Source of the DNA: Galaxea fascicularis
Lineage: Eukaryota > Cnidaria > Anthozoa > Scleractinia > Euphylliidae
Direction of reading: 5' to 3'
Assembly: GCA_948470475.1 (NCBI GenBank)
Contig: OX419338.1
Coordinates: forward strand, 9,513,850-9,577,849
DNA length: 64,000 nt
Every line of letters begins with the position of its first letter. Within the stretch, counting starts at the first letter, position 1. A program made the position numbers and the translations under genes. Positions 24,601 through 35,900 of the stretch are shown here, in pieces. The notes below the pieces were generated by a model. It ran no database searches. It saw nothing but the letters and a program-made list of their open reading frames with translations, and was not told the origin of the DNA.

Positions 24601-27600
24601 ACTCACTTTCCGGAAGAGACTGCGCTTTCGCCGTCATTTCAAATATTCTAAAGTAATCATCTATGTCTTCCTCTTCCCGCATTTCTCTAATCTTCATAAA
24701 CCTAGGCTTATTGGCACTCTTATATTGCCTTTCGGCCTCTCTAACAGCAAGCTGTTCTTTCTCACTCCTAAGAATTCTAAGTCGTTCCTCTTCCCTGACT
24801 AATCTCTCTTCTTCCTCCCGCGCTCTCTGTCTTTCATACTCCCTTTTCTCCCTTTCGGCCTCCCGTTCTTCCATTTGCATTTTCCTTCGCAATTCCAACA
24901 TCATTAGCTCTCGTTCTTGTAGTTGCACTCGTTGCTCGAAAGTCAAATTCCCCTCGGTTTCGGTCTGCTCCATTTCTTCACCTCCCGTGAACACATCACC
25001 CGGATTAGCCATTAACTTATCATGCACCCTAAGCTTGCTCGCCAGCGTCTTAATCCCATCTTTGCTAGTGAAACAAATCGATCTACTATTAGCTTCAGTT
25101 CTTAAATCTTCCAGAGACCAAGAATCATAACCCGAGTCTTTTGCAGCCATAATTAACACTTGTGTGTTGCACGATTGTGTCTGAAGTGTGTGTACAACAA
25201 ATACCAAGGGAATAGTATCCCACTCCTGACACCAAAAATGTGGCGTAAGCCCCGAAAATTCCCTTGACGATAGAAATGGCAAAACAAAGACTAATAACAC
25301 CGAAACTAACAATGACTGAATACACGCACCCCTTCCCACAATCCCGCAACACTCCACCATGAATTACAATAACTAATGTTTATTAAAGTATATATAAAAA
25401 AAAAAAAAAAACACTCGATATTAACAGCATTAACACTTAAGTAAACTAATTCTAAATATTCTATAACAATTAATACAATTAATTACTAAACTATTGCGAT
25501 TCCTAACCTAAACTTTAAGTAATTTTAAACCTATACAATAATAACAAATTATATACAACAGTTCACAGTTCAGTTTCACTATCCGCGTCTCCTCCTAACC
25601 AACACCACACCACACCACACCAACCAATACCACAAACCTCTTCTTCCTCTTTGATTCCAACCTTGTCCCGCGTCTTTTACGTCCTTTTCTTTTTCTTTAC
25701 AGCTGACGTTTTCTTCTTAGCACAAGGTCTTTGGACGATCCCAATTGCCACACAGCACGTTACTCTTCTCAATCCTTACGCCACCACTGACAAATGTGTT
25801 TCGTCAATTGCAAGTTATTTCTTGGCTGGCGCCTACCAATGGCTCTTGATAGTGAATAAAACTTTTCTCTTTCTGGCCACAGGCCCTTCACCTTGTCTCT
25901 CTTTTTCTTGCTTTACTCCCTCTACCGACAAAACTGCTACACACAACAACCCACTGCAACTGTACAACTTACATTTATATATTTATGGAAATTTTTTTTT
26001 ACAATTAACACTTAAAACAAACGCTATAAAGAAAGTGACTGGAAAGAACACCTGTTACACGCTGAATTGTACAAATTTACATAATTCCTGAAACATACAT
26101 CTAAACTACACAATACACTAAGAATGTTTAAATATTAAATAGTTAAATGTTACATGAGTTACGTAACAAAGTTACGTAACAATGAACGACAAAAATCCAA
26201 ACAACACACTAAAACAAAAACTTAAACTAAACGCAAACAACTACTAAATAATTTCGTGACAAACCGTCGAGCCTGGGCATAGAGTGAAATCTTCATACGG
26301 TTCCAACACTTCAATTCAAGTTCTGACACACTGAGCGTGACGTGATTAATCAGCTCTCGGGATATCCACAAATCATACTGTCCAAGCCTTCCCTAAAACT
26401 TGTTGTTTGTTGAGCTTGATCCCTTGATAGGAAATGTGTAAAATGTGATGCCGTGATTTTGTTGAGCTTGATTGAAATCTGTCTTGACCTTGATAGGAAA
26501 CGTGTTGAGCGTGACTTGATTTTGTTGAGCTTGATTGAAATCTGTCGTGACCTTGATAGGAAATTTCAGTGTTGAATGTGAAGCCAATTTTGCTTCTTGA
26601 ATTTTGCACTATTTGGCTTTCCATACCCGGACACTATTTGTAAGTGGTCTTACACGAAGTACAAAACCCAGAATCGATCATCAACAATCTAATCGATAAG
26701 AAGTTATATATATATGTTCCAAGTTTCATATTTAAGACAAGTCCTATTTGTGTGAATGAAGTCTGTTAAATACTGAGAAACCAACGGATGTTTCAGACTC
26801 GAGCCGGATTAAACCAGACTAAAACAATCAACCACACAACACGTTTTCACAACATGGCGGCCATACTTCAAAGACCCCGTTTAATGCGCATGCTCAAAAG
26901 ATACCGCTGACTCCCAATACATCACATTTCCTCCCCTTCTAATAGGTGCGGGTAACAGTCAATTAGGTCAGGCACAAGAACTATTCTTAAATATCAACAA
27001 AAACGAGTAAAATGTCTTGAACTGTAGAGCCTACGATGACCCTAAGATTTCAATGTCACAGATTAAGCTTATCTGGAGCTTTTCTTTCTCTGACTGGATA
27101 TCGGCGCTCCACCCGTCTAGGTGAGTCCCTTTGAACTGGCACTTCTGTGCATTGTGATTGCGCCTGCACTTCCAAATCAGATACTCCAACTGGGTTATGT
27201 GCTGTCTGAAGCTCAGGAACCGACTTGTGTGCTACATCAGGAACTGCTGGAACTGACTTAGCTACTGTAGCGTGAGCTGAAGGAACTGTCATCTGAGTAG
27301 CAACAGGGTTCTGACTTTGAAGCTTTGGAACTGGCTCCTTTGGAACTTCAGTGACATGTGGAGATGAACTTCCCGGAGACCACTCCGACTCTCTTTCAGG
27401 ATCTGGATCAGGTGGATCTTCTGAACAACAACGCTGGGTCTGCAGAATATGATCAATATGGACATAACGCAGTTGACGCCCCACTCTCACCAAGTAGGTT
27501 AATGGCCCCAACCTTCTAATCACTATGCCTGGGAGCCACTTCTCCACACCTCCCCGATGATTTCGTACACTCACGGTGTCACGCGGAGAAAGCTCACGCA

Positions 27601-30600
27601 TCTTCACACGATTCTTGTCATGTTGTCGCTGCTGCTTGGCTTGTTGGTTTTGAACATGCTCTTGTAAGTTGGGCCGTAACATAGTGAACTTAGTACGAGG
27701 TTTCCGTTTCAAGAACAGTTCCGCTGGTGTCACCCCCGTCACAGAGTGAGGAGTGTTCCTGTACTGGAATAAACAGTTGGCAAGTTGATGCTTCACAGAC
27801 CGTTGTTTACCACCCCTTCTTACACGTTCGGAATCCTTTCTCAATGCCTGCTTCAGGATTTGCACCGTGCGTTCCGCTGCCCCATTTGATGACGGGTGAT
27901 AAGGAGGCACCACTGTCTGCTTAATTCCATTCAGCTTCAGGAAACTGACAAACTGACTAGAAATGAACTGCGGACCATTGTCTGAAACGACTTCTTCTGG
28001 AAGTCCATAGGCTGCAAACCACATTCTCAACTGTTCAATAGTACTTTGACTTGTTGTAGAGGTCATATGTGCCACCTCAATCCACTTGGAATGGCTGTCA
28101 ATTAATCCAAGGAAATAATTGCCATCTTTTTCTGCAAAATCAATGTGTACTCTTTGCCAAACCCGAGTAGGCCACTTCCATGGGTACAATGGTGCAACGG
28201 AAGGTGCTTTCTGTACTGACTGGCACACCTCACAGCTTTTCACCGCCAGCTCAATTTCTGCATTCAGATTAGGCCACCAGAGATAACTTCTAGCAATAGC
28301 TTTCATTGCGACAATACCAGGATGCTCTTCATGTAATTCTTGCAACAACCTGTTCCTTAATGGTGGTGGGATGATAACACGCATACCCCACAAGACACAT
28401 CCTTGGTCTGCTGTTAGCTCTGTTCTACGTATAAAATACGGTTTGAGTTCCTCATCCGCTATATAATTTGGCCATCCCGAGAGGGTGTACTCCAAAACTC
28501 TTGACAACACCGGGTCTCTTGTAGTGCCTCTGCTGATATCTGCTGCGTCAACCGGCAATTCATCAAGGCCTGAGAAGAAGAACATTTCAGCTTCTTCAGG
28601 GAGCGGTTTCTGGTCGCAAGGAAGACGTGATAGAGCATCTGCATTGGCATGATCTGTAGATGGACGGTACGCCACCTGGTAATTATAAGCTTGCAAAATG
28701 ACTGCCCATCGCTGCATCCTAGCGGCTGCTAAAGTAGGTACTGCTGTCTTCGGACCCAAGATGGTCACCAAAGGCTTGTGATCTGTCAACAAATGAAAGG
28801 TACGCCCGTACAGGTACTTGTGAAACTTTCGCACTCCAAATATAATTCCCAGCGCTTCCTTCTCGATTTGAGAATAGTTCCTTTCACTCTTACTGAGTGT
28901 TCTGGATGCGAATGCAATGGGACGTTCCTTGCCATCATCCATTTCATGCGAGATCACAGCTCCCACACCATAAGGTGAAGCATCACATGCTAGGATCAAC
29001 TTTCTCTTTTCATCATATGGGACCAGCGCCTTGCCAGCAACAAGCTCAGCTTTGCTACGCACAAAAGCTTGTTCACACTCTGCCGTCCAATCCCATTTCA
29101 CTCCCTTTCGAAGCAGTTCGTGTAAGGGCTGTAGCAGTGTAGAGAGGTTGGGTAAGAAATTTCCATAGTAGTTCAGCAATCCTAAATAGGAGCGCAGTTC
29201 TGCCACATTCTTGGGGCTTGGCGCTTCATTAATGGCTGCGGTCTTCTCCTCTGTGGGATGCCGACCTTCTCCGTCTACCCGGTAACCTAGAAACTCTACA
29301 CTTGGCACCATAAACTCACACTTTGGCCATTTAGCAACTATGCCGTGCTTTTCCAGTCTGGATAACACCTCATCTAATACTTGCAAATGTTCATGAGGTT
29401 CTGTTCTGATTAGGATGTCATCAATGCGACAACGCACGTTGTCCATTCCTTGTAATATCTGATCCATCGTGGCCTGGAAAAGGGCAGGAGCCGACGCTAT
29501 TCCATAAGTAAGACGCCGGTAAGCGTACAGGCCTTTGTGAGTGTTCACAGTGAGACAATGCTGACTTTCAGGGGTGAGTTCCATCTGCTGATATGCATTT
29601 GCCAAATCAATCTTGCTGAACACCGTTCCGCTTCCTAATGTAGCAAATACATCCTCTGTGTCAGGCAATGGATATGGGTTGTCTAGAAGAACCTGGTTTA
29701 CAGACACTTTGAAGTCACCACAGATACGTATGCTTCCATCTTTCTTGGGCACACAAACTATAGGAGAAGCCCAGTCACTGTGTTCCACCTTCATAACCAC
29801 TCCTTGACTTTCCAAACGATCCAGTTCTTCTTCAATCTTATGGCGCAACGCATAAGGTACTGGCCGGGCTTTGTGGAACACTGGTTTGGCCCCTTCTTGT
29901 AGCTTAATGTCCGCCTTGAAGCCTTTAATGGTTCCCAGACCTTTGCTGAACACTGCCTTGTGACGATCCAGGACATCCGCCAGGGTTTCATCTTTGTTTA
30001 CAAAGAAGATATTGCTCCAGTTAAACTGAAGGTGCTTCAGCCAATTTCTTCCTAGCAGTGGAGGACCCTCTCCATCAACCACAATCAGAGGCAAGGACAT
30101 TTCCTGCTTTTCATAGGTGACGAGTAGGTGAACCTCACCGTAGACAGGTATTTCACTTCCATTGTAAGCCTTCAGCTTGATCTTAGTGTCATGCAAGGAC
30201 CATTGATTAAACTCCTGATCATACAAGGACTTAGGCAAGATGGATACTGTAGCACCTGTGTCTAACTGCATTTTACAGCTTTTCTTGTCAAGTAACACTG
30301 ACACGGACATTGGTAGACGTCCTTCCTTTCCTGACTCCTCAGCTGTAAAAAGTCCCAGTACCTCATCATCAGTTTCATCCACAACAACTTCTTCCACATA
30401 TTTGGCAACTTCCGGTTCTCTCCTTCGGCTGCTCAAACTGTTTCCACCCACAGCACTACTACCAGGCTTTGTTTTACACACCACTGCAAAATGACCCACC
30501 TTGTTACACTTTGAACACACTGTTTGACGAGCTGGACAAACTCTATCTCGGCCATAATGCCCCTCTTGACCACATCTGTAGCAACGCCCTTTGACTTGAC

Positions 30601-32929
30601 CTGACTTCTTTTGTGACTGCTTGACAGGTTTTGAAGAGGACTTTCGGCTAACTTTATTCACGCCCAATGGTTCCTCCGTCTTCGACTCGAAGCCATGTGC
30701 TCCCATTTTCTTAGCTTGCAGGTCTACCGCTTCCATCGCTCGGGCCACCTCTTGCACCTTCTTTAATGTGAGATCTTCTTTGCCCAGTAATTTTCTCCTC
30801 AAAGCTGATGAACGGCATCGATCGATGACCTGGTCTCTGATGTCAACATCTGGATCAGTAAAATTACAATTCTGTGCTTGTTTCCGAAGTTTAGCGATAA
30901 ATTGATCCACTGTCTCGCCCTCCTGTTGAGCCATATTCCTGAACACATGTCTCTCGTAAGGTTCGTTAAGTTTAGTGGCAAAGTATGCGTTCAGAGTGCG
31001 CAGTGTTTTCTCAAATTCCGTAGCTGTATCTTCTTCAACTCCAGCACCCGGGCCTGGGTCAGTTAACGTTTCGTACAACTCCTGAACCTCTATTCCCGCT
31101 GTGTGAAGCAGCAAAGCCTTCTTTTGTGCATCATTCACCACTCCCTTGGCCACAAGAAAGTATTGAAACGATTGAAGCCATTTTTTCCACCGTGGTGCTA
31201 ACGCCGACGAATTACCTTTGCAATCACATGGAGCTACGCCTTGAATTTCGATGTTTAATGTCGCCATTGTACGCTAAGCAGTGAATCCCATCCTCGTCGC
31301 CAGTGTTAAATACTGAGAAACCAACGGATGTTTCAGACTCGAGCCGGATTAAACCAGACTAAAACAATCAACCACACAACACGTTTTCACAACATGGCGG
31401 CCATACTTCAAAGACCCCGTTTAATGCGCATGCTCAAAAGATACCGCTGACTCCCAATACATCACAAAGTCAAATATTTGAAGCAAGTTTTGTGTGTGTG
31501 CGCCTCAAGTTGTATAAATGTTCAAAGAAAGTCTTGTGCATTTGCAAGATGTTGTATTTATTTGGGAACAAGTTGGATATTTCCACATCTAGTTGTATTT
31601 ATATGAAACAAATTTTACATATCAGGAAGAAGTCTTATATATATTAAGTAAGTACTATATATATTAAGGAAGTATTTTTGTCCGTTTTGGCGCGTCATAG
31701 TATGAGCCGTCCCGTTTTGCGTTTTCACCGACAGATTGTCGCAACATGTTTTACAAAATATTTTGATGTGATCTGGGCTAAAGAATGGTCGGCAATCTTA
31801 TTACGACCAAACGTTGATAAAACTAGCTCGAACTGAGATGTCAACCTGTAAGAAACCTAAAGTTGCATGTTATAGTTTTTTGAAAGAGACCACATTTGAA
31901 TATTATTTTGATCCGTATACAAATTTGCATATCTGTTCCATCGGTTCAAATCACGTCTGTCAAAGTTCCATACAAAAAGTTTGGGGAATGTAATTTACAT
32001 TAATGCATACGGCGCATGTGAATGTTTAGGGGTATCACTGTAAATGGTATAAAACTGGTATAAATTTACGGGAAATGTAAAGCGCATAAACGGTTCTAGA
32101 TTACTAAGAGGTGCACCTCACAAAGATACGCTCCTACAAAACACAAACGAAATGTACATGTTTCTTGCCCATTAGGCTTTTGTACATTATGCTTTTGTTT
32201 CCCCACCATTTCCACTAAAATGCTAGGTCTCCCCCAAAAAGGTCACTAAAATGCTCCGATAATGCTCATCATCCGATACAAACGGTTCTTCAGCAATTGA
32301 TTTCAAAGTTTACACTCACAAGAACGGACAGGTATTGCAAGCAACAGCAACAATGTATACAAGTTCATAAATACAGCCAAAAAAACATAACCCTCGAAAT
32401 CATCTATGAGGCTAAGTACAGTGTATTAGGTTTTTTTGTGACTTTTAAGTTTAGTCTTCATTTTCTCTAAGAAAAGTTAATTTCTATTTTATTTTGTCGT
32501 GAAAAAATAATTTTCCTGGAAAATGCTCGAATAATACTCAATGCTTTTGCCTCACTAAAATGCTTGAAAAAATTCTAGCATAATGTACAAAGGCCTGTTG
32601 CCCATCAGTTGTTTAAGAAAATATAACGTTGCTGTAAACACAATGTGTTGTAATGTTCCTCATCCCTGAGCTGGCCCACAGGAGCCTTTGATTCTTGTTT
32701 GTTGACGTGATATTACTTTAGGACATTAACTTACAACTCTCGTAGCTCCGTGTTATTGCTAAAAATCGGTGATGGTAAGTACCGTAACTTGTTTTTTGAT
32801 AGTTTCCTAAAAGCAAATTTTAAATAGTGATATAAGCCCAGGGAACCTCAATTCCAAAATAATAAAGAAGGTGCTCATAAAAGTTTCTTTAATTTTCTTG
32901 TTGGGTTTACTTTAATTCATTAACTTACA

Positions 32930-32995
<66 letters not shown>

Positions 32996-35900
32996 AACGA
33001 GGATAACATCAATTAATGATAACTCATTAGTTTAGACAATGGCCCTCCCTAAGCTTATCTAAAATAAGAATCTAAAACTAAAGTGATCATTAGTAAGTAA
33101 ATTAATACGTATAATTAATATTAAAATGTTCAATAACTAGAGTTTTTCAGCATCATATTTCTTTGGAGGTCTTTTAAAAAAACGCTTCTGTGAGAGCGTA
33201 TTCCTAAGAGGTGATTCAGTTCCGTTCCACAGACGAGTGGCACTGGAGTGGAATGTTCTCAGTCAGGCCTAAATTTTTCTTGCACTTAGGCGTAATAAAA
33301 TCATTTCTTCTTGAGGTTCTCGTGTTGTAATCATGCCTACTCTTGACATAGTTAACATAGGACGTGAGGAATTCCGGACAATGACCATTACAAATCTTGT
33401 GAAGAAGGGATAATTTTCTTGCACTAATGGAACGAACAGGTTTTCATGTTATTACTTATGTAAAGGTATGAAGTTCTTAAATTTAAGATATATTCTCGGT
33501 GGACGTTGGAAGTAACAGTAAAATTATCAAGGCACTTGGGATTATTATACCTGCCGACTCTCACGCATTATGCGTGAGTCTCACGCCTGCGGACCAAAGA
33601 CGTCGATCTCACGCATTGAGGACAATTTCTGACGCCTGAATAAGTAATCCGGATGACTTGTTCTTTAAACAACAAAAACTGAAACGAACTGGAGTCTCAT
33701 GATCAGATCACTTAACGTGACATCCAAATAGCTTTGGAAGTGTTCGGAAGTCATCGAAACATCTTCGGACATGTTCGGTAACGTCGGGCGTTTTCGAGAA
33801 ATTGTCGGAAATCGCCGGAACATTTTCGGAAATTCCGGTCATGAGGAGACAAAAATCTCTCGCATTTGACTCAGAAAAAGTTGGCAGGTATAGATTAGGG
33901 TTGTTATCTACTTTAGCCAAGCACCGATTTTGTCTAAAATTTTTACAGCTCTAAGTTCCAAGTAATTAGGGTTGTACTTCTTTTTGTCAACTTTTGTTTG
34001 GAAATTTCACTCACTTTGAAATTTCACTGGTGCTGCTCACTTGCAGCACCATTTATGCAAACATATTGTCAGTATGTACAAGGTGGCCTCAACTAAAAGC
34101 CTGGTGGTTTCTAGAGGTCACCTTGCCACACATTCTACTTTTTTTAACCTGTAAATATATTAAGAAAAAGGCAAAATAAACAAATAAACAAACAATAAAC
34201 AAATTTCAGTATGTCAAAAATGCTTAGCATGATAAGCAGTTTGTATTGCTTGCTAAGAGGTATGCTTGCTGCGCTCTCCACATTCTCCAAGAATTACACT
34301 TTTGCTATTACAATGTTTTGTTGCTTTTGACTGGCAGGGAATTGTTTTGTGGTTTCATCTTAAAGTAGTTTTGACTAAGGAATGTTTGTTTGAATGTTTT
34401 GCTATCTTATACTGACACCACTGATCTGGACACTGTCTCGATCATGATCCTTGGGAGCACTATTTCAGTGCCTGGGCAAACAACTTTGCTAGAAACAGTT
34501 TGATATTGTAGCCTATAAGTCGTTTTTGAAGTTGATGTTACTAGGGTTAGTGTTTTTAAATCGTTTTGAGTTACTTTTCAGATAACTCTAAGATCATGTC
34601 ACCGGATATCACAGCCGAATTGACAGGAAATATATAAAGAACAATACAGAATGCAGCGATAGGGGTGGTACAGGGTCACATGTTTATGTTTTGTCTAGGA
34701 AGGGTGGGTAATGAGTTTAACAGGTAAGAAAAAGAGGAGGATATGGGTTATGAAATTTTTGGGAGAAAAAAGAAACGTCAGCTCTTAGAAGCCCTGTACG
34801 GTAGTCAATTTACATTATCAACTTCGTGGATGATATATATGACTGAATAAATCATATACGAACTGTGGTTTCCGTTTGCTACGTGACCAACTGATCAGTC
34901 TTCATTTGATTATCAACTCCGTTGATAAAACCAATTTTTTTTCATAATATTAGGCTACCTTTTTCAAATGTTGTTATTCGTATCTTGGAAAATTCCGAGT
35001 CGCCATAAAATTTAACTAGTTTCTTTTCCTTCTATGAAATAATTTGCTCTGCATGTTAATTACACGGGACGCTTGTTCAATAGAAAAAGCAGTTATTCAC
35101 AATTTGAGCAAAAATCTATAAAAATAATTCCTGTCAAACTGGCCCTTAAGTGTTTCAAAGAGAAATTCCGTGGAAGTTGAGTCTCGATATTTTTGTTTGA
35201 TACTTACAAGATTTCGACATTCCGCGGCAAATTACTTGGAACAGACTCGAGCTCCTTTCCTCCACACAAGACTTCTATAAAGTTACAGCTACATGGCTCT
35301 GGACATACTGAAGAAAGTCATCAAAGCAAGGTTTAATTGACTGATACAAAAGCCAACAGTCATGCAGGTAAAGCCGCTGTTACACGTTGAAACTTTTAGC
35401 TGAAACTTGTGTGCAACGGCGCAACGAGTCCGAGCGAGACCAGTTTCACGAAGTGGTGTTACACGGTGAAACTCTTGTTTTTATCACCACTGCGATCGTT
35501 GCGACCGTTGCAGAAGTAGAAAGCGGTTCTACTCTTCGTGAAACTTGTCTCGCAACAGAACTAAAAAAAGTTTCACGAAACCGACCATGTTACACGGTGC
35601 AACGCCTGCTGAAACTTGTTTCGCAGTGCCGTTGCACGTAAGTTTCAGCTAAAAGTTTCAACGTTTAACAGCGGCTTAAGAATCTAATCAGGGCGGGTCG
35701 CGCGTCGTAGGGAAATAGAACTTTTATCGTAAACTTGAACTTAACCAAATAAGAAACAATTAAATGATAACCAGGTAACAAATAAGTGATGACAAATTTC
35801 GAACTTTTATCGTAAAAACTGAACTTTTTTTATTTTATTTTAACCGGGTAGCAAATAATCAGCTGATAACAAATTTCAACTGATTGCAATTGCTTAAATT

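Larger units (their letters stand above)
19458..26261 (-). mobile_element. Intact Ty3/gypsy retrotransposon with integrase before RT (Gmr1-type order)
   Basis: Full-length LTR element: two 1023-bp LTRs that start TGT and end ACA, differing at most in a poly-A run that I compared by eye; a 5-bp target duplication AACCG (19453-19457 and 26262-26266); a primer site TGGTGTCAGGAGTGGG; a G-rich polypurine tract; and one uninterrupted gag-pol frame. The near-identical LTRs indicate a very recent insertion. It lies in the centre of the foldback element. Confidence 0.92.
26764..31466 (-). mobile_element. Intact Ty3/gypsy retrotransposon, short LTRs
   Basis: Two 163-bp LTRs (26764-26926 and 31304-31466) that appear identical, a 5-bp target duplication AAGTC (26759-26763 and 31467-31471), a primer site TGGCGACGAGGATGGG, a polypurine tract and one uninterrupted frame of 1403 codons. 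It interrupts the right arm of the foldback element, which gives the empty-site sequence. The intact frame and identical LTRs suggest it is young and possibly still mobile. Confidence 0.93.
18436..31699. mobile_element. Large foldback DNA element opened by two gypsy insertions
   Basis: The left arm (18436 to about 18960) and the right arm (about 26400-26758 continued at 31467-31699) are reverse complements with scattered differences. The outer ends are TATGACGCGCC and GGCGCGTCATA; if TA is the target site, the TIR starts TGACGCGCC. After subtracting the two gypsy elements and their duplications, the original element is about 1.75 kb with arms of about 500 bp. No transposase frame is visible. 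The middle carries two diverged tandem units (about 18980 and 19310). It sits in an LRR-gene intron. The superfamily is unknown. Confidence 0.75.

Noticed and set aside
23637..25130. Long plus-strand frames opposite the Gag-Pol gene
   Set aside because: They are antisense shadows of the 1524-codon Gag-Pol frame.
25151..25360. N-terminal extension of the Gag-Pol frame to ATG 25360
   Set aside because: It runs through the primer-binding site and into the LTR; ATG 25150 behind the leader is the natural Gag start.
33708..33920. 70-codon minus-strand frame
   Set aside because: It overlaps the end of a candidate TIR element and starts at a doubtful codon; no domain.
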